A stretch of DNA of 64,000 bases from positions 1,612,001-1,676,000 of the forward strand of contig OZ244736.1 in NCBI GenBank assembly GCA_965219405.1. The letters are read 5' to 3'. The notes beneath the pieces are model-generated. The model did no database searches, was not told the origin of the DNA, and saw nothing but the letters and a program-made list of their open reading frames with translations. Each line of letters begins with the position of its first letter. Within the stretch, counting starts at the first letter, position 1. Source of the DNA: VXMO01 sp965219405 (GTDB lineage Bacteria; Chloroflexota; Dehalococcoidia; UBA6926). This document shows, one piece after another, positions 44,236 to 51,778 of the stretch. A program made the position numbers and the translations under genes.

Positions 44236-44619
44236 TTATCCTCCGCCGCCCATTACTGCCTGGGCGAAGATCGCGCGAGACTCCTCAGACAAGCAGGCTG
44301 TCACCGGCGATGCAGCGGCGGCCTCCCCGGTGAGCATATCGGCCGTGAATGGGGTCTGGAGCATTAGGTTGTACAAGTCTTCTCCAACGGCGGCCTTAAT
44401 GCACTCAACCTCTTCAGGGGGAAGCAAGGGCATGATGTCTGCGCCAAGCACCATCGGCGCTGGTTCCGGTGTTGGTTCGGGTGTTGGCGTGGCGGTTGGG
44501 GTTGGGGTGGGGAGAGGCGTGGGCGTGGGCGTCGGTTCTGCTTCACATGCGCCCAAAATGGCGATGGCCGTAGCTGAAATTATGAATAGCGCCGCCAATC
44601 GAAGCATGTGCCGTTTCAC
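44236..44619 (-). CDS. Small lipoprotein with Pro-Thr tether
   Basis: A 127-residue secreted lipoprotein. From a GTG at 44619 it reads VKRHMLRLAALFIISATAIAILGAC, a signal peptide with lipobox ILGAC. About 30 residues of TPTPTP repeats follow, then a small C-terminal domain (PLLPPEEVECIKAAVGEDLYNLMLQTPFTADMLTGEAAAASPVTACLSEESRAIFAQAVM) containing two cysteines that may pair. A GGAGGG site lies 11 bases before the GTG; the frame is open further upstream. Family not recognised. It sits upstream of the riboswitch on the same strand. Confidence 0.75.
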   Translation of the reverse strand: MKRHMLRLAALFIISATAIAILGACEAEPTPTPTPLPTPTPTATPTPEPTPEPAPMVLGADIMPLLPPEEVECIKAAVGEDLYNLMLQTPFTADMLTGEAAAASPVTACLSEESRAIFAQAVMGGGG

Positions 44620-44767
44620 GGTAGCGTAACCCTCCCTGTTGGATTCGGCCGGATATGTTATGTCCGTATTTTGCATCCGATCGCGCGGAATATGCAACTT
44701 GCGCCGATGGGTGGATCGGTGAGCCGCCTCTTTCGTGTCTTGTTATCTCTTTCACAAAGTAGACAAG

Positions 44768-44800
44768 AAAGGCGGCCTTATTGGCCGCCTTTCCCTTGTT
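44768..44800 (-). terminator. Intrinsic terminator after formate dehydrogenase
   Basis: AAAGGCGGCC and GGCCGCCTTT form a 10-bp stem around TTATT, followed on the minus strand by a T-rich run (TTTCTTG). It is 18 bases past the fdh stop at 44818 and could also work on the plus strand. Confidence 0.8.
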
Positions 44801-44817
44801 AAGTTGCGTTTTGCGCG

Positions 44818-46038
44818 TTAGGTGGTCGAAAAGCGCGCGGCCTCCTCTGAGCCGCCGGTGGCGTCGCCCTCGCTGTAGGAGTGCGCGCCTGCGCCGGCGA
44901 GCGCCCCGCCCTGCACGATGAGGTACTCCTCGCGGATCGGCCTGCCCTCGAACCAGCACTCGAGGATCTCCCGGACGCCGGCGGCGTATCGCGCCTGCGC
45001 GGACAGCGATGTGCCGGAGGTGTGCGGTGTCAGGGCGTGATGCGGCATGGTGCGCCAGGGATGGTCGTTGGGGGCGGGCTGCGGGAACCAGACATCGCCG
45101 GCGTAGCCCGCCAACTGTCCGCTCTCCAGCGCGCGGGCCACGGCGTCACGGTCGCAGATCTTGCCGCGGGCGGTGTTGACGAGGTAGGAGCCGCGGCGCA
45201 TCTTGCCGATCAGCTCATCGTTGAACATGTGCTCCGTCTCCGGATGGAGCGGGCAATGGATGCTGACGACGTCACACGCGGCAACAAGCGCTTCCGGCGT
45301 CTCATGGAACGTGACGCCAAGCTCCTCTTCGACCTCTGGTGGGAGGCGGTGTCGGTCCGTGTAGTGCAGGTTGACGTCAAAGGGCTTCATGCGCTTGAGA
45401 ACTGCGAGGCCGATGCGGCCCGCAGCAACGACGCCCACGTCCATGCCCTCAATGTCATACGAGCGCGAGACGGCGTCCGCGATGTTCCAGCCGCCGCGCA
45501 CGACCCATCCGTACTGCGGGAGATAGTCGCGCACGAGGGCCAGCATCTGCATAACGGCGTGCTCAGCCACGCTGATGCTGTTGCACCACGTGACCTCAGC
45601 GACGGTCATGTTGCGGTTGATGGCCGACTGCAGATCGACGTGGTCGGAACCGATGCCTGCGGTGATGGCGAGCTTGAGGTTAGGCGCTTTGGCAATCCTC
45701 TCCGCCGTCAGGTATGCAGGCCAGAACGGCTGGGAGATGACGATGTCAGCATCGACAATCTCCTTCTCGAACACGGAGTCGGCGGCGTCCTTGTCGGACG
45801 TGACGACGAACTGATGGCCCTGGGACGTTACGAAGCTCTCCAGCCCGAGGCCGCCGGAGACGGAGCCCAAGAGCTGGCCGGGCGTGAAGTCGATTGCGGT
45901 CGGGGACGGCATGGACTGACCGTCCGGGTATTGGCTCAGGCCGGGGATGGAGTCCCTGGCGTATTGGGGCGGAAAGCCCTGCACGGGATCGTCATAGAGG
46001 ACACAGAGAACCTTTTGCGCGGTGCCGCTCGTCATCAT
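44818..46038 (-). CDS. NAD-dependent formate dehydrogenase
   Basis: Oxidises formate to CO2 with NAD, a cofactor-free (no Mo/W) enzyme of the D-hydroxyacid dehydrogenase superfamily. At 406 residues it matches the family. Features: SQPFWPAYLTAERIAKAPNLK, ITAGIGSDHVDLQSAINRN, VTWCNSISVAEHAVMQMLALVRDYLPQ, and the specific C-terminal signature WFPQPAPNDHPWRTMPHHALTPHTSGTSLSAQARYAAG with Gln/His catalytic pair; catalytic Arg is in NTARGKICDRDA. One oddity: the nucleotide motif reads VGVVAAGRIGLAV, with Ala where the family has Gly. ATG at 46038 or 46035; GGGGAGGTGA just upstream. Stand-alone gene. Its likely role is energy and NADH from C1 compounds. Confidence 0.93.
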   Translation of the reverse strand: MMTSGTAQKVLCVLYDDPVQGFPPQYARDSIPGLSQYPDGQSMPSPTAIDFTPGQLLGSVSGGLGLESFVTSQGHQFVVTSDKDAADSVFEKEIVDADIVISQPFWPAYLTAERIAKAPNLKLAITAGIGSDHVDLQSAINRNMTVAEVTWCNSISVAEHAVMQMLALVRDYLPQYGWVVRGGWNIADAVSRSYDIEGMDVGVVAAGRIGLAVLKRMKPFDVNLHYTDRHRLPPEVEEELGVTFHETPEALVAACDVVSIHCPLHPETEHMFNDELIGKMRRGSYLVNTARGKICDRDAVARALESGQLAGYAGDVWFPQPAPNDHPWRTMPHHALTPHTSGTSLSAQARYAAGVREILECWFEGRPIREEYLIVQGGALAGAGAHSYSEGDATGGSEEAARFSTT

Positions 46039-46324
46039 TCACCTCCCCGGCCCCCGCCGGCGTTTTTGCTCGTGTTGTCCGCGTTCGTACTGTACCGCTA
46101 GAGGTGGACGGCTCGCAATTGGGAGGCGGTGCCTCCAGCCAAGGCCTCGCGATCAGTGTTGGTTGGCTTGCGGGGTTTGCCTGCCGCGTTCAGGCTATGG
46201 CGGTCAGGGACGGAGACCCTTCGGCGCGGCAAAGGGTAGGCGGGTGGGCGCTCAGGGGTTACGGGGGGGGGTAACTCCTGCTTACTGTGGACATTACTAA
46301 CGATACGCGTTACTATCGCCTTTA

Positions 46325-46618
46325 GTGAATCGTTTTAGGAATGTCGATGCTGAACGCCTCTTTGCCGGGGAAACGGTTCGGCAACTGCCGCCAGACATCC
46401 AGCGTCGGGCCCGGATGAGACTGCAGCGTGTGGTCGCGGCGAGCGCGCTTACCGACCTTCGCGTCCCCCCGTCACACCGACTTGAAGCCTTGCGAGGAGA
46501 CCGACAGGGACAGTACAGCATCCGGATTAATGACCAGTGGCGGGTGTGCTTTGCCTGGACTGATCAGGGCGCCATGGAGATCGAAATCACGGACTATCAC
46601 CAAGGAGGAAATCGATGA
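46325..46618 (+). CDS. HigB-type toxin (RelE superfamily mRNA interferase)
   Basis: A 97-residue toxin: FAGETVRQLPPDIQRRARMRLQRVVAASALTDLRVPPSHRLEALRGDRQGQYSIRINDQWRVCFAWTDQGAMEIEITDYH matches the Kis/HigB plasmid-maintenance killer family. The start is GTG at 46325. It precedes its antitoxin, as usual for higBA, with the stop overlapping the antitoxin ATG (ATGA at 46615). Confidence 0.93.
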   Translation: MNRFRNVDAERLFAGETVRQLPPDIQRRARMRLQRVVAASALTDLRVPPSHRLEALRGDRQGQYSIRINDQWRVCFAWTDQGAMEIEITDYHQGGNR

Positions 46619-46899
46619 CCACCTCAGAACCTATCCACCCTGGTGAGCACCTGGCGGAAATCCTGGCCGAGTTGGGCATAACCCAGTACCGCCTTGCCAA
46701 GACGATTGGGGTCGCGCAGATACGTATCCACGACATTGTCCACGGCCGCAGGTCTATCACGGCGGACACGGCTCTGCGGATTGGGCAGGCGTTGGGAATG
46801 ACGCCAGACTTCTGGCTAAACCTTCAGCGCATGTACGATCTGGACGTGGCACGTCGCAAGACGGACCTCAGGGGCATCGAGCGGCTTGTGGAGGTGTAG
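46615..46899 (+). CDS. HigA-type antitoxin
   Basis: A 94-residue XRE-fold antitoxin: IHPGEHLAEILAELGITQYRLAKTIGVAQIRIHDIVHGRRSITADTALRIGQALGMTPDFWLNLQRMYDLDVARR. It neutralises the upstream toxin and represses the pair. Translationally coupled by a 4-base overlap. Confidence 0.95.
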   Translation: MTTSEPIHPGEHLAEILAELGITQYRLAKTIGVAQIRIHDIVHGRRSITADTALRIGQALGMTPDFWLNLQRMYDLDVARRKTDLRGIERLVEV

Positions 46900-47014
46900 G
46901 AGGGCCGGGTTGAGGCTCTGCGCTCCTGCCCCGTGTTGGCGTACGGGGTATGGTTTCGTGGGAATTACGAGGGGAACTCTTCGACTGCGCTCAGGGTGAA
47001 TGGGGGAGTAGGGG

Positions 47015-47182
47015 TTAGGATTCTTCTTGTGCTTCGGCAGTATCCTCCGCCGGTTTGGGCTGACGGCGGGGCGCCTCTGATGTGTTGGGAATGTCCGGCA
47101 GCTTTTTGGGGCCTGTTCCCCTGATGGTGGGGAAATGCTCATAGTCCGCGAATTCTTCGCGAACTTTGCGATCCTCATTCAT
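47015..47182 (-). CDS. Small acidic protein, unknown
   Basis: A 55-residue charged, proline-rich peptide starting MNEDRKVREEFADYEHFPTI and ending EDTAEAQEES. ATG at 47182 lies after a GAGGAGG site, which is the main reason to believe it. No family known. It is read from the same strand as the 225-residue membrane protein, 31 bases after that gene's stop. Confidence 0.45.
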   Translation of the reverse strand: MNEDRKVREEFADYEHFPTIRGTGPKKLPDIPNTSEAPRRQPKPAEDTAEAQEES

Positions 47183-47213
47183 GGTGCCCCGCCTCCTCAC
47201 TCCACTAAAGAGG

Positions 47214-47891
47214 TTACTCCTCAATATCATACACAGTAGTGGCCGCCCAACCTTTGGCGGACACATGGTTGCTTCGTCGTCCCTCGTTCTTGAAGTACGT
47301 ATAAATCAACACTGTTCGAAGAGGCCTGTCCGGGTCAATGTACACACCGGCCTTGTCTATGATGAACTCGAACGTTTCTGAATGCCTTTCCCCCGGTTCA
47401 ACTATGAGCTCGTTCTGGTCCCATTTTCTTGTAAGACGACCGACGATTGGCCACAAGAAAGTCGGATCCTCCTCTTCAGCCCAGGCCTCATCGCGCAGCG
47501 TTCCAGCCTCATTATCTGAAATAGGAGCGACTTCTTGAACCAGAGCAAAGCTCTCGCGAATCTCCACCTGTACCCTCGAGCTGTTGTGCATTACTACCGT
47601 GACATCTATGTGAATGTAGTTCGCGCTAACGGGCCTATGAAGAACTCGGTGTTCAATCGTCAAATGGGGGTAGAACGTCCGGAACACATGGAATCTCTGA
47701 TAGGCGAGAATTCCACCACCTACGATAGCGACGGCGGTCACAAAAGACTGGATAGCACTGAAGATGTTTCGCGCGCGGCCAGAAGCGGGTAGAACGGCGT
47801 CTAAAAGGAGGGCCGCGCCAATCGTGCCGACTATCGCCAGACCAATGAGTGTTATTGCAATCCACGCGCTACGATCACGGAAGATGTTCAC
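47214..47891 (-). CDS. Hypothetical membrane protein, two N-terminal helices
   Basis: A 225-residue protein with hydrophobic helices at about 10-33 and 44-65, then a soluble domain rich in beta strands (HLTIEHRVLHRPVSANYIHIDVTVVMHNSSRVQVEIRE, and GERHSETFEFIIDKAGVYIDPDRPLRTVLIYTYFKN). I know no function. It lies in a low-bias accessory patch with a methylase fragment and a TIR-like gene on the same strand, and could belong to that group. Confidence 0.65.
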   Translation of the reverse strand: MNIFRDRSAWIAITLIGLAIVGTIGAALLLDAVLPASGRARNIFSAIQSFVTAVAIVGGGILAYQRFHVFRTFYPHLTIEHRVLHRPVSANYIHIDVTVVMHNSSRVQVEIRESFALVQEVAPISDNEAGTLRDEAWAEEEDPTFLWPIVGRLTRKWDQNELIVEPGERHSETFEFIIDKAGVYIDPDRPLRTVLIYTYFKNEGRRSNHVSAKGWAATTVYDIEE

Positions 47892-47905
47892 AAGCTAACT
47901 ATCCC

Positions 47906-48094
47906 CTAAAGCATCCTTCCGGAGCCGGGTTGGGCGGTGGACTGAGAGAGATCGTACTCTCGAAAGAGGACGTTGGAGTTGAAGGGGGGATCGCGGTAGA
48001 TCAGGTCGACGGATTCATCGGGGATGTGCCCCCGCATGATGGGGAGGTTGTCTCCGAAGTAGAGTTTGTTCATCCAGTCTGGAGGGGTGATCAT
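47906..48094 (-). pseudogene. N-terminal fragment of a DNA (adenine-N6/cytosine-N4) methyltransferase
   Basis: Only about 63 residues remain: MITPPDWMNKLYFGDNLPIM, then HIPDESVDLIYRDPPFNSN. This is the common start of site-specific DNA methylases, with the catalytic DPPF motif, after which the frame breaks into unrelated sequence and stops. Family members are several hundred residues, so the rest is gone. It ends 14 bases before the start of the 225-residue membrane protein gene and begins 60 bases past the TIR-like gene stop, on the same strand. Confidence 0.8.
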
Positions 48095-48154
48095 GCGGTA
48101 AATGATAGGGGATGGGAGCGCTGTGGTGGCGTGCGTTGGCAATGCCAAGTAACA

Positions 48155-49204
48155 TTAGGAACCTGCGCGCAAGGCTCTATTGATGGATGCAATAGTCGTG
48201 TCAATGTTGTTCGCCATTGTCCGCACCAACTCACTCCCCCGAACAAGCTCGCGATTGAGACGTCGTTCGAATCGCGGAATGCTATCCATCTGATCAGCTA
48301 GCCCAAGCTGTGTATCCCTAGCGGACACGGCTGCAATAAGGAATTCCTGAAGAATTGCCCTTTGCGCCTCAACTCGTGGGTCAGTCGCTCCCAGATTCTC
48401 GGCTTGAAATGTCATAATGACCTCAAGACTATTCTCTGTTTCGCGGACCACCTCCGCATAGGAAGCGTTTGCCAACTCTAGCTCGGAATTAAATCCAGCG
48501 ATTCTTTCGGCAAGCCTCCTAGATACATTGCGTGAAGCAGTCGGAGCAGAATTACTAGAATTGGCAGCGATTTTCTCGAACTCACCCGTCGCGTTTTCGA
48601 GATCTCTCGTAAGTGCATCTAGATTTAGAGTTGCGCCGCCGACAATCTGAGAGATTTTACTGTAGCCTTCTGTAACACTGATGAGGTGGTCAACGAATCC
48701 CCGGTCGTCTTCTGCTTTAGTCGGCGCAGTTTCTGGTGCAGTCGCATTCTCAGTGTCCGGGGGAGGTCTAAAGTCGGTCACAGGGGTGCCAAAGGATATG
48801 TTTCCATCGAGGAATCCCTTCGCGTATGCCGCTAGTTCTGCTTTGGCCTCATCTATTTTGGCAAAGCGGGTATCGTACTTTACATGCCGGTAGGATCGCA
48901 GATTGAAAGGAATCTCTTCAATGCTCTGCGTAAGGAGTATCACTGGCTTCCCAAAGGCGTGGGCCAAGCCAAGTTCATAGAAAACATTGGGATTCTCACC
49001 GGAAAGATCAGCAACAATAAGGTCACTCTCATGCAGCCGTTCTACAACATCTCGGACAATACTCTGCTGACTTAGGATGTCGTCGGCACGGTAGACGCGA
49101 AAGCCCACGTCCTCTAGGACGGGTTTCAGGAACTGTTCATATACACTATAGAACTCATCGTCGAACGGCATTATCACGAATGCAAATGGTTTGCTGCTGG
49201 TCAT
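48155..49204 (-). CDS. TIR/nucleoside-deoxyribosyltransferase-like protein with helical C-domain
   Basis: A 349-residue protein. Residues 5-115 form a flavodoxin-like nucleotide-hydrolase/TIR-type domain: FAFVIMPFDDEFYSVYEQFL, YRADDI, LHESDLIVADLSGENPNVFYELGLAHAFGKPVILLTQ. Asp66, the NPN segment and Glu77 sit where NAD- or nucleoside-cleaving relatives have catalytic residues. The linker (about 140-165) is proline/threonine-rich. The remainder is long amphipathic helix, probably coiled coil or oligomeric. Such architecture is frequent in antiviral effectors but also in unknown signalling proteins. Codon use is plainer and more AT-rich than neighbours, a sign of transfer. Confidence 0.8.
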   Translation of the reverse strand: MTSSKPFAFVIMPFDDEFYSVYEQFLKPVLEDVGFRVYRADDILSQQSIVRDVVERLHESDLIVADLSGENPNVFYELGLAHAFGKPVILLTQSIEEIPFNLRSYRHVKYDTRFAKIDEAKAELAAYAKGFLDGNISFGTPVTDFRPPPDTENATAPETAPTKAEDDRGFVDHLISVTEGYSKISQIVGGATLNLDALTRDLENATGEFEKIAANSSNSAPTASRNVSRRLAERIAGFNSELELANASYAEVVRETENSLEVIMTFQAENLGATDPRVEAQRAILQEFLIAAVSARDTQLGLADQMDSIPRFERRLNRELVRGSELVRTMANNIDTTIASINRALRAGS

Positions 49205-49284
49205 TACAATTCCCCTTGAGTGACGCTACAGCACATCTGTGCGCTTGTCAACGTGATGGATTCCGCCCTTCACCTAAATGACGG

Positions 49285-49440
49285 AGGGGGAGGTGGCCCT
49301 TCGACTGGGCTCAGGGTAAACGGAGGATACTGGGTTCCCGTGTCAAGCACGGGAATGACGGGGCTGCTGGGGGCGGCCCTTCGACTGGGCTCAGGGCGAG
49401 CGGCGGGTGGGGTTGGCATTGACCGGAATGGGTGGCGCGG
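49285..49440 (-). repeat. Repeat cluster upstream of SRP RNA
   Basis: Two copies of CCCTTCGACTGGGCTCAGGG (about 49299 and 49377) and a TCAAGCACGGGAATGACGGG half-palindrome (49345). Orientation is reversed relative to the copies in the first 16 kb. Confidence 0.75.
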
Positions 49441-49704
49441 GGATACTGGGTGCCGAGGTCATGCTAGGCGGGGAGCCAGCGGTGCCCTGTACTCGCAATC
49501 CGCTCTAGCGAGGCTGAATTCCCTCTTGAGGGCTGTGGTCCGAATGACGCGAGGCGCTCAAACGATGTTGATGTTCGGGTCCCGTGCGACGAAGGCGTCT
49601 GAATCTCGCCAGGTCCGGAAGGAAGCAACGATAAGGAATGTCCTTCGGGCGCCGCGGGAGCGCCTGGGCTGAGTCGCGTGGTCGTTTCGCCCATCCGGTA
49701 TCCA
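49441..49704 (+). ncRNA. ffs: Signal recognition particle RNA, large bacterial type
   Basis: The Ffh-binding core CCAGGTCCGGAAGGAAGCAA followed by CGATAAGG at 49609-49636 is diagnostic. Upstream GGCGGGGAGCCAGCGGTGCC, then CTGTACTCGCAATCCGCTCT, are the conserved Alu-domain segments of long SRP RNAs. The outer ends pair: GGATACTGG (49441) with CCGGTATCC (49695), which I used for the boundaries, giving about 264 nt. A GAGAGG/CCTCTC hairpin with a T-rich tail at 49709-49740 may terminate it. Confidence 0.92.
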
Positions 49705-49759
49705 GTTCGAGAGGGGGTGCATGGCCTCTCTCTGTTCTCTCACGCCAACCCCCTCCCGC

Positions 49760-49872
49760 TGGGAGAGGGAACCCGATGGATTCCGGCTTCCGCCGGAATG
49801 AGGGGAATAGCGTTACGGGGGTTGGTTGCACTCCGCGTTCTGGATTCCCGCTTTCGCGGGAATGACGGGTGG
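49760..49872 (-). repeat. Two palindromic repeats before rsmA
   Basis: GATGGATTCCGGCTTCCGCC... at about 49777 and CTGGATTCCCGCTTTCGCGG at about 49841. The second is open in the rsmA frame and would add a false IPAFAGMT peptide if the upstream ATG were used. Confidence 0.8.
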
Positions 49873-49888
49873 GATCGCGGGGGACTGG

Positions 49889-50731
49889 ATGACTAGTCGC
49901 CGCACGCGTTCGGATCGGCCTCGCTTGAATAAGGCGCTGGGGCAGCATCTGCTGGTCAGCGAGGGCGTGCTGGCGGACATCGTTGAGGCGGCCGGCCTGT
50001 CGAGCGATGACCTTGTGGTGGAGGTGGGCCCCGGCACGGGGCTGCTCACCAAGAGACTGCTTGAGGCGGCGGGGCATGTGGTCGCAGTGGAGATCGACTC
50101 GGGCATGGTCGATCAGGCGGGCACGATGCTAACAGAACATCAGAATCTCACTCTTATCCACGGCGATATCCGCGAGCAGTCACTGGCGGAGTTGACGGGC
50201 GGGAGGCCATACGTTGTTGTCGCAAATCTGCCCTATTACGTCGCTTCACCGACGATTCGACTGTTCCTCGAGGCCGAGCACTCTCCGCAGCGGATGGTGG
50301 TGATGGTTCAGCGAGAGGTTGCGCAGCAGATGACGGCGGCGCCGGGGAAGTCGAGCCTGCTGACTGTCGCGACGCAGGTGTATGCAGATGTGCGGGTCGT
50401 GCGGCGGGTGAGGCCGGGGAGTTTCGTGCCTGCGCCGGGTGTTGAGTCGGCAGTGGTGCGGCTGGACGTACTGCCGGAGCCGCGCATCGCGGAGGACCTG
50501 TTACCGCAGTTCTTCAGGGTGGCGCGGGCCGGGTTCAGCGCGCCTCGCAAGCAGCTGCGTAATTCATTATCGAACGGGCTTGGGGTGAATGCCGCATCGG
50601 TGGACGCGGGGCTTGCGGCGGTGGGGATCGATGGGCGGCGGCGGGCGGAGACGCTGGCGATTGAGGAGTGGGCGGCTATCGCGTTGGTGATGCAGCGATT
50701 CGTCATCGATGGGCAGGGTCGGCCATCATGA
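49889..50731 (+). CDS. rsmA: 16S rRNA (adenine1518/1519-N6)-dimethyltransferase
   Basis: Dimethylates two adjacent adenines near the 3' end of 16S rRNA. The 280 residues include RLNKALGQHLLVSEGVLADIVEAAGL, SAM motif VVEVGPGTGLLTKRLLEA, the catalytic-site motif NLPYYVASPTIRLFLE, QREVAQQMTAAPG, and FVPAPGVESAVVRLDVL. The C-terminus shows APRKQLRNSLSNGLG. ATG at 49889 chosen: the longer frame from 49826 only adds repeat-encoded residues. The stop overlaps the ispE start (ATGA), a common bacterial pairing. Confidence 0.96.
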   Translation: MTSRRTRSDRPRLNKALGQHLLVSEGVLADIVEAAGLSSDDLVVEVGPGTGLLTKRLLEAAGHVVAVEIDSGMVDQAGTMLTEHQNLTLIHGDIREQSLAELTGGRPYVVVANLPYYVASPTIRLFLEAEHSPQRMVVMVQREVAQQMTAAPGKSSLLTVATQVYADVRVVRRVRPGSFVPAPGVESAVVRLDVLPEPRIAEDLLPQFFRVARAGFSAPRKQLRNSLSNGLGVNAASVDAGLAAVGIDGRRRAETLAIEEWAAIALVMQRFVIDGQGRPS

Positions 50732-51630
50732 TCCACGTTACGGCGAACGCGAAGATCAATCTGGCCCTTGAGATCATCGGGCGGCGTGATGACGGTTTTC
50801 ATGAGCTGCTATCCGTGATGCAGGCCATCGACCTATCGGACGAGCTGGTTGCCCTGCCCTCCCCGGACGGTTCACTGAGTCTTGAGTGCAACGACCCTGC
50901 CCTGACGCAAAGCGATGAGAACACGGTTATGACGGCGGCGCGCTTGTTGAGGGAGTCGTTGGGAATCGAGCAGGGGGCGCGGCTGTTGCTGCGAAAGTCG
51001 ATACCCGTTGCGGCGGGGCTTGGCGGGGGGAGCGCGGACGGGGCGGCGGCGCTGGTGGCGCTGTCGTTGTTGTGGGACGCGCCTGTGCGGCGTGAGCGGC
51101 TGTTGGGAATGGCGGCGGAGGTGGGTTCGGACGTGCCGTTCTTTCTGGGGGAATCGGCGACGGCGTTGGTTGAGGGGCGGGGGGAGTCGATCACGGCCCT
51201 GCCCTCGATGCCGGCGGCGTGGGCGGTGATTCTTGTGCCAGAGGTTCCCGTGCCTTCTCCGAAGACGCGCGTATTGTTTCGGATGTTGGATGAATCTTTG
51301 TTTGGCGGGGGTGAGGAGACTGGGCGGTTGCGGGGGCTTATCGAGGACGGGGCGCCCCTACCCTCCATTCTTCCTTATGTGGGAGCGACAAATACGTTCA
51401 ATGCGGTGGCGGACCGGGCGTTTCCGGGGATCGGGAGTTTTCGGGAGGCGTTGACGGAGGCTGTTGGGGGCGAGGGGAACGTGAGTCTTTCGGGCGCGGG
51501 GCCGTCGCTGTATGCGGTGTTGGCGACGCGGGAGGGGGCGGAACGGGTGGCCGCTGCGCTTACGCAGCAGGGGTTGACGCCGATTGTGGCTGGGATGGCG
51601 GAGCGGCCTTTGACGGTGTTGGAGCGGTGA
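50728..51630 (+). CDS. ispE: 4-diphosphocytidyl-2-C-methyl-D-erythritol kinase
   Basis: GHMP kinase of the MEP isoprenoid pathway. The 300 residues show ANAKINLALEIIGRRDDGFHEL at the N-terminus, the ATP-binding motif IPVAAGLGGGSADGAAAL, GSDVPFFLGES, and NVSLSGAGPSLYAVL (GHMP C-motif). Its presence shows that isoprenoids come from the MEP route. The coding strand is very G-rich, opposite to folC on the same strand at the left end of the window. Confidence 0.95.
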   Translation: MIHVTANAKINLALEIIGRRDDGFHELLSVMQAIDLSDELVALPSPDGSLSLECNDPALTQSDENTVMTAARLLRESLGIEQGARLLLRKSIPVAAGLGGGSADGAAALVALSLLWDAPVRRERLLGMAAEVGSDVPFFLGESATALVEGRGESITALPSMPAAWAVILVPEVPVPSPKTRVLFRMLDESLFGGGEETGRLRGLIEDGAPLPSILPYVGATNTFNAVADRAFPGIGSFREALTEAVGGEGNVSLSGAGPSLYAVLATREGAERVAAALTQQGLTPIVAGMAERPLTVLER

Positions 51631-51654
51631 TGGAGGGCGGCCCCCGTATCGGAG

Positions 51655-51776
51655 TACGGGGCAGGCTCTTCGACTGCGCTCAGGGTGAACGGGGGGGGCT
51701 CCCGATGGATTCCGGCTTTCGCCGGAATGAGGGGAGTGGCGATACGAGGTTGAAGGGCGGGAATGACGGGGGGCGG
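51655..51776 (-). repeat. Repeat cluster between ispE and MFS gene
   Basis: TTCGACTGCGCTCAGGGTGA (about 51669), CCCGATGGATTCCGGCTTTC (51702) and a GCGGGAATGACGGGG half-site (51758), all in the right-hand orientation. They fill the space between convergent genes and may act in termination. Confidence 0.8.
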
Positions 51777-51778
51777 GG

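Noticed and set aside
49220..49672. 150-codon plus-strand ORF
   Set aside because: It crosses the repeat cluster and the SRP RNA and has no protein-like pattern.
49826..49888. Longer rsmA start giving MHSAFWIPAFAGMTGG
   Set aside because: That peptide is encoded by a palindromic repeat; the ATG at 49889 gives the normal RsmA N-terminus.
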